A DNA stretch of 64,000 nt, from positions 2,666,001 to 2,730,000 of the forward strand of contig NZ_CP118963.1 of assembly GCF_029024105.1 (NCBI RefSeq), given 5' to 3'. The notes under the pieces are model-generated. The model was not told the DNA's origin, ran no database searches, and was given only the letters and a program-made list of their open reading frames with translations. Positions 36,533 through 45,612 of the stretch are shown here, in pieces. Made by a program: the position numbers and the translations under genes. How positions within the stretch are numbered: the stretch's first letter is position 1; every line of letters begins with the position of its first letter. The stretch comes from Acinetobacter lwoffii (GTDB taxonomy: Bacteria > Pseudomonadota > Gammaproteobacteria > Pseudomonadales > Moraxellaceae).

Positions 36533-36940
36533 GTGGAACGTTGGTTCGAGTTTATGGGGAATCACCCCTTCTTATTTGGAACACTCGCGGTATTAGTGGT
36601 TTTGTTCTTCATTATCGAAGGTCAACGTAACGGTCGCAAAATTTCTCCGCAATCGCTGGGAATTTTAGTCAAAGCAAAAAATGCCATGCTGGTTGATCTA
36701 CGTGATGCCAAAGACTTCCGTGAAGGTCATATCAGCGGCAGCCGTAATATTCCATATAGCCAGATTACAAAACATGTTGAAGAGCTGAAAGCATCTGATC
36801 GCCCTTTGGTGTTCATTTGTAACCTTGGACAGGTGGCTGGTACTGCATTACAGCAGGTTGGTCATGCCGATGCCTACCGTCTTGATGGCGGCGTCAGCAA
36901 CTGGAAAGCTCAAGGTTTACCTTTGGTGAAAAGCAAATAA
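36533..36940 (+). CDS. Membrane-anchored rhodanese-domain protein
   Basis: A 135-residue protein starting at GTG (AGGTG site five bases upstream). An N-terminal membrane helix (FLFGTLAVLVVLFFII) precedes a rhodanese domain with VDLRDAKDFREGHISGSRNIPY and the probable active-site cysteine in FICNLGQVAGTAL. It resembles YibN, which lies next to grxC and secB in many gammaproteobacteria, as here. Sulfur transfer or thiol chemistry at the membrane is inferred. Confidence 0.85.
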   Translation: MERWFEFMGNHPFLFGTLAVLVVLFFIIEGQRNGRKISPQSLGILVKAKNAMLVDLRDAKDFREGHISGSRNIPYSQITKHVEELKASDRPLVFICNLGQVAGTALQQVGHADAYRLDGGVSNWKAQGLPLVKSK

Positions 36941-36961
36941 TCCACGAACAGGAGATTGATC

Positions 36962-37216
36962 ATGGCTGAAGTTACTATTTACTCGACGACAGTGTGTCCT
37001 TATTGCGTGCGTGCAAAACAGCTACTGGAACGTAAGGGTGTGGCATATAAAGAGATTAACTTGTCTCAAGAAGCGCCTGAAGTACGTCTTGAATTGATGC
37101 AGCGTACCAATCACCGTACCGTGCCACAAATTTTTATTAATGATCAGTTCATCGGTGGTTTTGACCAACTTTATGCTTTAGAGCGTGAAGGCAAACTTGA
37201 TGAATTGCTGGCTTAA
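36962..37216 (+). CDS. grxC: Glutaredoxin 3
   Basis: An 84-residue glutaredoxin with dithiol active site CPYC (residues 12-15) and the glutathione-binding TVPQIFINDQFIGGFDQL segment. The start at 36962 (MAEVTIYS) is favoured by GGAGATTG upstream; an ATC-preceded longer frame is unlikely. It reduces disulfides with glutathione and sits between the rhodanese and secB. Confidence 0.95.
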   Translation: MAEVTIYSTTVCPYCVRAKQLLERKGVAYKEINLSQEAPEVRLELMQRTNHRTVPQIFINDQFIGGFDQLYALEREGKLDELLA

Positions 37217-37254
37217 CCTTACTAAAATTATCACTTCATATTAAGGATCAAAAA

Positions 37255-37713
37255 ATGAGTGAAGAACAACAAGCTCAACCACAATTGGCATTAGAGCGTA
37301 TTTATACCAAAGATATTTCTTTTGAAGTTCCTGGGGCGCAAGTTTTTACCAAGCAATGGCAACCTGAGTTAAACATCAATCTTTCTTCTTCTGCAGAAAA
37401 AATTGATGAAACTCATTTTGAAGTAGCTTTGAAAGTCGTGGTTCAAGCGACCAACGAAGGTGATACCGCGTTTATCGTTGATGTGACTCAAGCCGGTATT
37501 TTCCTGGTAGATGGCGTTGAAGAAGAGCGTCTTCCATACATCCTAGGTGCATACTGCCCGAACATCCTGTTCCCTTTCCTACGTGAAGCAGTGAATGATA
37601 TGGTGACTAAAGGCAGCTTCCCACAATTGCTATTGACTCCAATCAACTTTGATGCTGAATTTGAAGCCAATATGCAACGTGCGCAAGCTGCTGCTGTGGA
37701 TGGTCAAGCTTAA
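37255..37713 (+). CDS. secB: Protein-export chaperone SecB
   Basis: A 152-residue tetrameric chaperone that keeps preproteins unfolded for SecA. The characteristic LALERIYTKDISFEVPGAQVF start and the LGAYCPNILFPFLREAVND stretch with the SecA-facing region are present. A terminator follows. It closes the rhodanese-grxC-secB cluster. Confidence 0.97.
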   Translation: MSEEQQAQPQLALERIYTKDISFEVPGAQVFTKQWQPELNINLSSSAEKIDETHFEVALKVVVQATNEGDTAFIVDVTQAGIFLVDGVEEERLPYILGAYCPNILFPFLREAVNDMVTKGSFPQLLLTPINFDAEFEANMQRAQAAAVDGQA

Positions 37714-37731
37714 TCGCTGTTCTTCAAATCT

Positions 37732-37759
37732 AAAAAAGACCGCTTATGCGGTCTTTTTT
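37732..37759 (+). terminator. secB terminator
   Basis: GACCGC-TTAT-GCGGTC with flanking A and T runs, 19 bases after the secB stop. Confidence 0.92.
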
Positions 37760-37776
37760 ATTGCCTTGAGTGGCCT

Positions 37777-37876
37777 CCCCCTTTATCAAAGGGGGAATGA
37801 GGGGGATTTTAATCATTTCCTCACTCAGAGAAAGAAGTCATTCCCCTCTCTCTAACTCTCTCCCTGAGGGAGAGAG
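37777..37876. repeat. GA/CT-rich palindromic intergenic repeats
   Basis: Two hairpins, CCCCCTTT-ATC-AAAGGGGG (37777-37795) and CTCTCTCCC-TGA-GGGAGAGAG (37856-37876), fill the gap between secB and the end of fabI. Composition and the CTCTCC core match the repeat at 24830-24906, so a dispersed family is likely. Confidence 0.65.
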
Positions 37877-37888
37877 GATTTATAGGAC

Positions 37889-38695
37889 TTATTCCGCATC
37901 CGCCATCAAATCAGCGCTCATACCTACCGTATTGAAACCGGCATCGACATACAGGATTTCACCGGTAATTCCGTTAGCCCATGGCGAGCACAGGAATAAT
38001 GCGGCATTACCGACATCTTCAATCGTCACATTACGTTTCAGTGGTGCAACTTTCTCATTCAGGTCAAGCATTTTACGGAATGATTTAATACCTGAAGCTG
38101 CCAAGGTACGGATTGGACCCGCAGAGATCGCGTTCACACGAATACCTTCCTGACCCAAGCTAGACGCCAAATAACGTACGCCTGCTTCTAAAGAGGCTTT
38201 GGCCATACCCATCACGTTATAGTTTGGCATTACACGCTCAGAACCTTGATAGGTCAATGTCAGCAAACAGCCTTGACGGACTTGCAGCAAAGGTTTTGCC
38301 GCACGTGCCATTGCAATAAAGCTATAAGCACTGATGTCATGTGCAATATTAAAGCCTTCACGATCCGTGATCTCGGTGAAGTCACCATCTAGCGTATGTG
38401 CCGGTGCAAAACCGATAGAATGCACTACGCCGTCCAGACCATCCCAGTGTTTAGCCAGTTCGGCAAATGCATGGTCAATTTCAGCATCGACTGCCACATC
38501 ACAAGGAAAAACCAGTTTCGAACCAAACTGTTCAGCAAAGTCATCTACCCGCTTTTTCAGCTTTTCATTTGGATAAGTAAAAGCCAATTCAGCACCTTCA
38601 CGATGCAATGCTTGAGCAATACCAAAAGCAATCGATAATTTACTCGCAATGCCCGCGATCAAGAAGCGCTTACCCGCCAAAAGTCCTTGTGCCAT
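37889..38695 (-). CDS. fabI: Enoyl-[acyl-carrier-protein] reductase (NADH)
   Basis: A 268-residue short-chain dehydrogenase-type enzyme for the last step of fatty-acid elongation and the triclosan target. The start at 38695 (MAQGLLAGKRF) is chosen because the family starts here; the frame extends upstream without similarity. Motifs: GIASKLSIAFGIAQALHREGA for NAD binding and the Tyr-x6-Lys catalytic pair YNVMGMAK. It stands alone on the minus strand. Confidence 0.95.
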   Translation of the reverse strand: MAQGLLAGKRFLIAGIASKLSIAFGIAQALHREGAELAFTYPNEKLKKRVDDFAEQFGSKLVFPCDVAVDAEIDHAFAELAKHWDGLDGVVHSIGFAPAHTLDGDFTEITDREGFNIAHDISAYSFIAMARAAKPLLQVRQGCLLTLTYQGSERVMPNYNVMGMAKASLEAGVRYLASSLGQEGIRVNAISAGPIRTLAASGIKSFRKMLDLNEKVAPLKRNVTIEDVGNAALFLCSPWANGITGEILYVDAGFNTVGMSADLMADAE

Positions 38696-38822
38696 GTGAA
38701 TCTCACCTAAAAGAATGTATATGGCATGATGCCAAGTCTGAAGCATTTTAGAAATTGCATAATGCACCTTTTTTTCGATTTATGATGAACTGGGAATTTA
38801 AGACTGAGTTAAGAGTATTAAC

Positions 38823-39644
38823 TTAAATGGTCAGATGCAGGGCCTGATGAGTATTTTGCCAGAGCTGTTCAGCCAGTTCCTCTTTGTGCATATGCAGGCT
38901 CTTTGCCAGTCCTTGCAGCACATAAGGTAAATTTGCAGGTGTATTTCGGGTACGTTGCTCGGTCGAGCTTTGACAACAGAGTGGCGTCATATCCGGACAG
39001 TCAGTTTCCAATACCAAATGTTCTGGTCCGACATACTGCACCACTTGATGCAATTTTTTGGCATTTAGATTGGTGATTTGCCCGGTGATGCCCAGTTTGA
39101 ATCCCAGCTTGATAAAAGCCTTGGCTTCCTCAATCCCACCACCAAAGGCATGCGCAATGCCGCCCTGTTTAAACTGCTGCTGTTTTAAAATCTGCAAAAC
39201 CTCCGCATGCGATTTGCGGATATGCAGCAAAACCGGCTTATCAAATTGCTGTGCCAGTTCAAGCTGTGCAGCAAAAAAATCTTTTTGCTTCTGAAAAATT
39301 TCCGCCTGTTTGTGCTGTTTTAAAAAGGTATCCAGACCGATTTCGCCAATGGCAATGCATGGTTCAGTTTTGAGCAGCCGTTCCAAATCGTATAGATGTT
39401 CAGCCTGATGCTGTTCAATATAAAACGGATGCAAGCCGGGTGCCAAATGGCTTTGCGGGGCATTTTCCAGATCATTGATGAAGTGATGGGTCCTTAACAA
39501 ATCTTGAAAACGGTTTTGCAAAAAACCAATTAAAACCAGATGATCGACACCTACCGCTTTGGCCGTATAGGCCAACTGTTCCCGATCAGGATCAAAATCG
39601 GGAACATCAAAATGGGTATGCGTATCAAACAGTTTTAAGGTCAT
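38823..39644 (-). CDS. TatD-family metal-dependent deoxyribonuclease
   Basis: A 273-residue TIM-barrel hydrolase. Metal-binding signatures are DTHTHFD at the N-terminus, GEIGLDTF with the central Glu, LHIRKSHAEV and ETDCPDMTPL. Similar proteins (TatD, YcfH, YjjV) act as 3'-5' DNA exonucleases or unknown hydrolases. It overlaps the stop of the upstream DUF3298-like lipoprotein by four bases, so the two are translationally coupled; no functional link is obvious. Confidence 0.87.
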   Translation of the reverse strand: MTLKLFDTHTHFDVPDFDPDREQLAYTAKAVGVDHLVLIGFLQNRFQDLLRTHHFINDLENAPQSHLAPGLHPFYIEQHQAEHLYDLERLLKTEPCIAIGEIGLDTFLKQHKQAEIFQKQKDFFAAQLELAQQFDKPVLLHIRKSHAEVLQILKQQQFKQGGIAHAFGGGIEEAKAFIKLGFKLGITGQITNLNAKKLHQVVQYVGPEHLVLETDCPDMTPLCCQSSTEQRTRNTPANLPYVLQGLAKSLHMHKEELAEQLWQNTHQALHLTI

Positions 39645-40603
39645 TTGGCTTTTGCAGCAGATGCTGGCTGTGCCTCGGAGGCAGCTTTTTCAGTTTGAGG
39701 CAGATATTCGGGTTTCAGCACACCTTGTAACTGCTCATAAGGAATCATCAGACGTGGCAAGCCAACAACATATGGCCCAATTTCATATTCGGCATACTGC
39801 AATATCAAGCCGTCTTTGCCCAGATAGAAGTTATCGGTAAGCTTGAACTTCCAGGCCTGTTCATATTCGGCGACATCTTTGGCCAGCTTGGACTCTACCA
39901 CCCAGGTTTTAAACGCATCATAAGCACGCGCTTCCAGTTGGGCTTTCTGTTTGACCGCAATAATGTCATCCAGCTTGATCAGCTTTTTCTGTTCCAGATC
40001 AAAATTATAATAAGTCTGTGCAGATGCCCCGTGTGCGCCTCCCAGATAATAACTGCTGTTCAAAACTACTGTCGCTAGAGGATCACCCGAATGCAGAATC
40101 TTGGGCTTAATCATCAGGCTAATACTATGACTGGCACTCAGGGCCTTGAGCTCTTTATCCAGATTCAAGAAAGTCTGCATATAAGGTTGAGTTTGCTGCT
40201 CAAGCTGCTGTTTTGGTGTCACCACTGTTGCTAAAGCAGCTTTGGGTTCAGAGGCGGCAACGTCCGCTTCGCTGGCAGCGCTCACTTTTGCCGGTTCAAT
40301 CGCATCAAGAGACAGGATATTTTTCAACTGTTGCAGAATCTGCTGGTCGATCCATTCATCAATAAAGCTCTGATTACTGTTCAGACGTTCGATCGAGATT
40401 TCCGGACAGCTTTTGTCTTCACATTCTGGAATCGCCAGCTTGAGCTTTTCGGTATCGCCGCTGAGTTTAAGTGCTTCAGCTTCGGCTTGTAGCACCTCGG
40501 AAGCACTTGATTCTTCCGGCTCATTACTCTTCGGCTGGCACGCACTCAGCAAGATCGCTGATGCCAGGATAGATAGACAAAAGATATTCTTGTATTTTGG
40601 CAT
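39641..40603 (-). CDS. DUF3298/RsiV-like lipoprotein, copy 1
   Basis: A 320-residue lipoprotein (lipobox LSAC, Cys22). After an acidic linker, the body contains GGAHGASAQTYYNFDLEQKKLIKLDDI, the DUF3298 (RsiV-type) signature, and the end is a low-complexity Ala/Ser/Lys tail. The cysteine pair CEDKSCPEI is shared with the next lipoprotein, CENKNCINL. It is likely envelope-anchored with no known function. Gene order suggests it arose by tandem duplication with the upstream paralogue. Confidence 0.8.
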   Translation of the reverse strand: MPKYKNIFCLSILASAILLSACQPKSNEPEESSASEVLQAEAEALKLSGDTEKLKLAIPECEDKSCPEISIERLNSNQSFIDEWIDQQILQQLKNILSLDAIEPAKVSAASEADVAASEPKAALATVVTPKQQLEQQTQPYMQTFLNLDKELKALSASHSISLMIKPKILHSGDPLATVVLNSSYYLGGAHGASAQTYYNFDLEQKKLIKLDDIIAVKQKAQLEARAYDAFKTWVVESKLAKDVAEYEQAWKFKLTDNFYLGKDGLILQYAEYEIGPYVVGLPRLMIPYEQLQGVLKPEYLPQTEKAASEAQPASAAKAK

Positions 40604-40647
40604 TCATTCACCTTTTTGGAACCTGTAATCTCGCAGGATCATGAGCT

Positions 40648-41472
40648 TTAAAACATATGCTGATAGATATCAGCTTTCAAGACCTGTTGTGTTTGTTGTT
40701 TTGTTAAATAAATATCCAGTTGTTTGGCATCTTTGCTAATTTCATGGCTGCGAAAATGCAGACCAATGCCTTCCTGATCAAAGAACCAGTCAGCCTGTCC
40801 CCAATACAGTTTTTTCGGTGCTTTCTGCTGAACTTGCTGATCGTTTTCTTTGAGCCATGTCTCATAAGCTTGTTGAATAATCTGATCCATTAATAACTGT
40901 TGCTTAGGATCAATAATATCCAGTGGAGTCAGCATTTTCTGCTGGCGACGATCAGCCACAAAAAAATAATAGCGCTCATGCACGCTGACATTTTCCTGTT
41001 TGGTATCGACCCCAATCTGCATCAATACATATTGATTGCGCTGGTAGGGAATGCGGGTATATAGCGATAACTCATAAGCCTTGTTCAGATTGAGCTGCGC
41101 CTGCCAGGCATCCGATTTTTTTACATAGGCATTGATCGCCTGCTGTAAATTCATGTCCTGTTTCAACCCAATTTGATCCTGGATCACTTTGGCCTGCTGC
41201 TTTTCAATCCATTGGTTCATCCATGGATCAACCGTATGCAAGGTCTGAATATCCAGATTGATACAGTTTTTATTTTCACAAAATGGCAAGGCAATTTTAG
41301 CCGGCTGCTCTTGAATATTCAGATAAGGCAAAACATCTGCGGTCTGCTGAGCTGCGGTCATTTTCTCATTTTGCGGAGTATTAACAGGCTCTTTTTCGCT
41401 TTGATCACAGCCACTCAGGACAAGACTTAAACCAATCACAGAACCGAGGACGACTTCCTTGCTGAGCTTCAT
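40648..41472 (-). CDS. DUF3298-like lipoprotein, copy 2
   Basis: A 274-residue lipoprotein (lipobox LSGC, Cys22) that parallels its downstream neighbour: IALPFCENKNCINLDIQTLH, a WMNQWIEKQ segment like FIDEWIDQQ, and a similar C-terminal half. The GGAHG motif of DUF3298 is not present, so this copy has diverged (it has VSVHERYYFFVADRRQQKMLTP instead). The 44-base gap suggests cotranscription. Function unknown. Confidence 0.75.
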   Translation of the reverse strand: MKLSKEVVLGSVIGLSLVLSGCDQSEKEPVNTPQNEKMTAAQQTADVLPYLNIQEQPAKIALPFCENKNCINLDIQTLHTVDPWMNQWIEKQQAKVIQDQIGLKQDMNLQQAINAYVKKSDAWQAQLNLNKAYELSLYTRIPYQRNQYVLMQIGVDTKQENVSVHERYYFFVADRRQQKMLTPLDIIDPKQQLLMDQIIQQAYETWLKENDQQVQQKAPKKLYWGQADWFFDQEGIGLHFRSHEISKDAKQLDIYLTKQQTQQVLKADIYQHMF

Positions 41473-41519
41473 TCTCTTTGCTATATCTATCGAGTTATTA
41501 ATTGCTTAAATGTAGCATA

Positions 41520-41548
41520 AAATAAAACAGCTTCCGGAGAAGCTGTTT
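41520..41548 (-). terminator. prfC terminator
   Basis: On the minus strand AAACAGCTTC-TCC-GGAAGCTGTTT is followed by TATTTTA, about 35 bases after the prfC stop and just before the lipoprotein gene. Confidence 0.75.
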
Positions 41549-41583
41549 GATATTTTTAAACTTTAGCTGCGGAACGTTAAAGT

Positions 41584-43176
41584 TTAGTGTTCACGCGTAT
41601 TGTGGAACACGATGTCCGGATAACGTTCTTGCATCAGCTGCAAATTCACGCGGCTTGGTGCGAGATATGTCAAATGACCACCACCATCGACAGACAACTG
41701 GTCATGAGCTTTTTTCTTGAATTCGTTGAATTTCTTCTCATCATCGCAAGACACCCAACGTACTGTGTTGATGCTGACCGGTTCGTAAACACAATCAACT
41801 TTGTATTCTTCTTTCAGACGGTAAGCCACCACTTCAAATTGTAGCACACCTACAGCACCAACGATCAGATCGTTGTTATTCTGCGGCATAAACACCTGCG
41901 TCGCCCCTTCTTCTGAAAGCTCTTTCAGACCTTTTTGCAGCTGCTTAGATTTTAGTGGATCTTTCAAGCGGACACGACGGAACATTTCAGGGGCAAAGTG
42001 TGGAATACCGGTAAACTGAAGTTTCTCACCCGAGGTAAATGTATCCCCGATCTGGATGGTGCCATGGTTATGCAGACCGATAATATCACCTGGCCAAGCT
42101 TCTTCCAGATGCTGACGATCGCCGGCAAGGAAAGTTAAGGCATCGCTGATGCGCACATCTTTATCCAGACGTACATGCTTCATCTTCAGACCTTTTTCAT
42201 ACTTGCCTGAACAGATCCGCATAAAAGCAATACGGTCACGGTGTTTCGGATCCATATTGGCCTGAATTTTAAAGACAAAACCGGTGAAGCCTTCTTCATC
42301 CGCTTCTACAACACGATCTTGGGTCGGATGGGCTTTAGGAGATGGTGCATATTGACTGAAGGCATCCAGAACATGGTCGACACCAAAGTTACCCAAGGCT
42401 GTACCGAACAACACAGGCGTTTGACGACCGGCCAGGAATTCTTCACGATCTAAAGGCTCATTGGCCATTTGTACCAGTTCCAGCGATTCTTCAAATGCCG
42501 CCCAAGCCAGTTCACCCACTTTCTCACGAAGATCAGGATAGTCATAACCATCTCGCACTTCGATCTCGGTAATGACTGAACCGAAACCGGCTTTATACAC
42601 GTAGAATTTTTCTTCGATTAAATTGAATACACCTGCAAAATCACGGCCTGTACCGAGCGGCCAGGTGATCGGGACACATTTAATTTTCAGAACGTTTTCG
42701 ATTTCATCCAGAAGCTCAAGCGGTTCACGGATTTCACGGTCCATTTTGTTGACGAATGAGATGATCGGAGTATCGCGCATCCGACACACTTCCATCAGTT
42801 TAATGGTACGGTCTTCGACACCTTTTGCCCCGTCAATCACCATCAGCGCAGAGTCTACTGCGGTTAGGGTACGATAGGTATCTTCCGAGAAGTCTTCATG
42901 TCCCGGGGTGTCCAGAAGATTGATCATCTTGTCTTTAAAAGGGAATTGCATTACCGAGGTCGTAATCGAGATACCACGCTCTTTTTCCATTTCCATCCAG
43001 TCCGATGTTGCGGCCCGGTCAGATTTACGGCTTTTTACCATCCCGGCAACCTGAATGGCCTGACCCCATAACAGCAATTTTTCTGTCATGGTGGTTTTAC
43101 CGGCATCGGGGTGGGAAATAATAGCGAACGTACGTCGCTGGGCGACTTGTGCCGCCAGTTCTTGCTTAAAGCTCAT
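41584..43176 (-). CDS. prfC: Peptide chain release factor 3
   Basis: A 530-residue translational GTPase that recycles RF1/RF2 from the ribosome. G1 is SHPDAGKTTMTEKLL, G3 is DTPGHEDFSED, and G4 is NKMDRE. Domains II and III follow. Length and motif content are those of RF3 rather than EF-G. It is monocistronic with its own terminator. Confidence 0.96.
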   Translation of the reverse strand: MSFKQELAAQVAQRRTFAIISHPDAGKTTMTEKLLLWGQAIQVAGMVKSRKSDRAATSDWMEMEKERGISITTSVMQFPFKDKMINLLDTPGHEDFSEDTYRTLTAVDSALMVIDGAKGVEDRTIKLMEVCRMRDTPIISFVNKMDREIREPLELLDEIENVLKIKCVPITWPLGTGRDFAGVFNLIEEKFYVYKAGFGSVITEIEVRDGYDYPDLREKVGELAWAAFEESLELVQMANEPLDREEFLAGRQTPVLFGTALGNFGVDHVLDAFSQYAPSPKAHPTQDRVVEADEEGFTGFVFKIQANMDPKHRDRIAFMRICSGKYEKGLKMKHVRLDKDVRISDALTFLAGDRQHLEEAWPGDIIGLHNHGTIQIGDTFTSGEKLQFTGIPHFAPEMFRRVRLKDPLKSKQLQKGLKELSEEGATQVFMPQNNNDLIVGAVGVLQFEVVAYRLKEEYKVDCVYEPVSINTVRWVSCDDEKKFNEFKKKAHDQLSVDGGGHLTYLAPSRVNLQLMQERYPDIVFHNTREH

Positions 43177-43320
43177 GAAATATACCTACTGCTCAATGCA
43201 CAGCATTCGAGATCAAATTCGATCAATATGAAAAAAATTGGCGATATTGTAGCAGAGTTTCAGGGTGGAGTTCCGTGAGCCATGTTGTCTATCTATCCTG
43301 ACGCTCAATGAATTAGAGCG

Positions 43321-45177
43321 CTATTCATGGAATTGTAAGTTTTCTAGTCGTTGTTCATCTCCCGGCAAGCCCAGCAAAAAGCCTTGTAACTGTTCACAAC
43401 CGAGCCGGGTTAAAATTTCTGCTTGCGCTTCTGTTTCAACACCTTCGGCGGTCACCACCAAGCCCAGTTTTATGGCCAGCTGAATAATGCTTTCCAGAAT
43501 CATTTCTTCTGTGGAGCCGACTGCCAGATTTTTGATAAACTCACGGTCAATTTTTAACTCATCTACGGCGAAATTCTTTAAATAGAGAAAACTGGAATGC
43601 CCTGTACCAAAATCATCAATGGCTAGACGGATGCCCATTTGTCTTAAGCGCTTAAAGCTGCGCATACTCACATCAATATGATGCATGGCAGTCGATTCAG
43701 TAATCTCGATCATTAAATGCTGAGGACTGATTTTATATTGTGCAAATAACTTTTCTAAAGTACTAAACAGATGCTTATGTTCAAATTGTACCGCAGACAA
43801 ATTGACCGCGATAGGGAAAAATTCAGTATGTGTCCGTTGCCATTTTTGAATCTGCTGACAAGCCAGTTCCAATGCCCAATAGCCCATTTGAATAATCAGT
43901 CCGGTTTTTTCAGCTGCATTGATAAACAGATTCGGGCCGAGCAGCCCAAACTGGGGATGGTTCCAGCGAATTAATGCCTCTACCCCACACAAGCTACGAT
44001 CCTTGGTCCAAAACTTGGGCTGATAAAACAGCACAAACTGCTGTTCTTCCACGGCTTTATATAGATCATTAATCAGGGTACTCTGACTCTTGCTTTCATC
44101 CTGATCGGTAGAGTAATTAAAGACTGAATAGGTATTGCGTCCCTGATACTTGGAACTCAGCATCGCGGCATCAGCATTGACCAGCAGATCCTGTAAATTT
44201 TTGCCGTGCTCCGGATACATGGCAATACCAATACTGCCCGAGATATGAATACTCTTGCCTTCAATCAGGAAACTTTCCTGAATCAGTTCAAGAATCTGTT
44301 CTGACATTTTTGCAGCTTTGGCGACTGAAGTATTTTCCAGTACCAGCAGAAATTCATCCCCACCGATTCTGAGCAGCTTGGAATGATGGCCTAATAACAG
44401 ATGAATCCGCGTGGTCAATTGAATCAGCAACTGATCGCCGACCAGATGGCCAAACACATCATTGACTGCCTTAAAACGATCCAGATCGATATATAAAAAA
44501 GCAATTTCATGCTGCTGTTCGGACTGACCTGAAAACAGCAGATTTGCATATTCAGCCAGATACAAACGGTTAGGTAATTTGGTCAGATTGTCCTGAATGG
44601 TCTGATTTTCAATTTGTTGATTGGCCCATGCAAGCTGACGGTTGCGTAATCCCACACGCAGTTCGGACACGATGATACAAATCAGCGTTACCAGCAGCAA
44701 TCCACTCATCAGTATCATGGCCAGAAATAGCTGATCATGTGCCTGAACTAATTCCGGTGACTGTTGCATATGGGCGGCAGTAAAATTGAATGACATCATG
44801 CTAATAGAGTGCATGCCAAAGATGCTGAGTGCGATCACACCTAATACGAGAACTGACCGGAAAAATGACCAGGTACTTCTGGTACTTAACCAGAGGATAA
44901 ACATAGATGCAATGCATATCACCAGAACAGACAGGAGCATCAGGCCCAAATCCATCTCATATTTATTCAGCACAAAACTTGCTGTCAGCCCAATAAAATG
45001 GATCAACCATATGAATAGGCCCAATAGCATGGCGGTTAGCATTAAATTGAAGGTTTTAAAGTTTAGCTGTAAAGCGCCTGAAGCAAATTTTTTAATCCGT
45101 GCGATGAGATAGCAAGCAACCAATGCAGAAAGAATGGACCCGATGAACAGACCAATATCATGCTGAATATCAATCAT
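43321..45177 (-). CDS. MHYT-like membrane sensor with GGDEF and EAL domains
   Basis: A 618-residue c-di-GMP enzyme. Residues 1-200 have about seven hydrophobic segments, with WLIHFIG and GMHSISMMSF resembling the MHYT copper/oxygen sensor repeats. The GGDEF domain has an intact RIGGDEFLLVLE active site, and the EAL domain has GVEALIRWNHP, the EAL motif, plus DDFGTGHSS and the downstream EITE. Both activities look possible on sequence, which is common in dual-domain proteins, so net direction is unknown. Isolated gene. Confidence 0.85.
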   Translation of the reverse strand: MIDIQHDIGLFIGSILSALVACYLIARIKKFASGALQLNFKTFNLMLTAMLLGLFIWLIHFIGLTASFVLNKYEMDLGLMLLSVLVICIASMFILWLSTRSTWSFFRSVLVLGVIALSIFGMHSISMMSFNFTAAHMQQSPELVQAHDQLFLAMILMSGLLLVTLICIIVSELRVGLRNRQLAWANQQIENQTIQDNLTKLPNRLYLAEYANLLFSGQSEQQHEIAFLYIDLDRFKAVNDVFGHLVGDQLLIQLTTRIHLLLGHHSKLLRIGGDEFLLVLENTSVAKAAKMSEQILELIQESFLIEGKSIHISGSIGIAMYPEHGKNLQDLLVNADAAMLSSKYQGRNTYSVFNYSTDQDESKSQSTLINDLYKAVEEQQFVLFYQPKFWTKDRSLCGVEALIRWNHPQFGLLGPNLFINAAEKTGLIIQMGYWALELACQQIQKWQRTHTEFFPIAVNLSAVQFEHKHLFSTLEKLFAQYKISPQHLMIEITESTAMHHIDVSMRSFKRLRQMGIRLAIDDFGTGHSSFLYLKNFAVDELKIDREFIKNLAVGSTEEMILESIIQLAIKLGLVVTAEGVETEAQAEILTRLGCEQLQGFLLGLPGDEQRLENLQFHE

Positions 45178-45612
45178 AAAAAATGTTCCCCATCGGTGAT
45201 CATTTTTATTATTCTCTGCACTGATATTTCCATTTTCACCCGGTCAAATTTGAACTCAGTAAAATCTCAAGACTGACTATCCATGCAAGCCAATTGGTCT
45301 GCAACAACATCAGTCTTAACTAAAATTTAGAATTTATATTTCTTTCTTTTGAAGTTGAGAATTGCCCCAAAAATAAAACTCAACAGAAAAATAAAATACA
45401 ACTTATATATTAGAAGTGTTTCAAATTTAAGCAAATATTTAGCTTCATTTTTTTAGCTCATTTATTCGATCACCATCACAATTTTTTTCTTTTTATTTAG
45501 ACAGATGGCACTTCATAGCAAAATTTTATTTGGATTTTTATGCAGATTTGCAAAATAAAAAAATAGCCTGTCGAAACAGGCTATTTTTATCAACGATCAA
45601 TGAGGCTAAAAC
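45178..45612. other. Intergenic region between the GGDEF-EAL gene and the tail-specific protease gene
   Basis: About 435 AT-rich bases with no gene I can support. It carries the promoter for the GGDEF-EAL gene, but no clear -35/-10 pair was identified, and near its right end the protease terminator. Confidence 0.6.
45556..45589. terminator. Terminator after the tail-specific protease gene
   Basis: AAATAGCCTG-TCGAAA-CAGGCTATTT with A and T runs on both sides, 24 bases past the protease stop. Confidence 0.88.
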
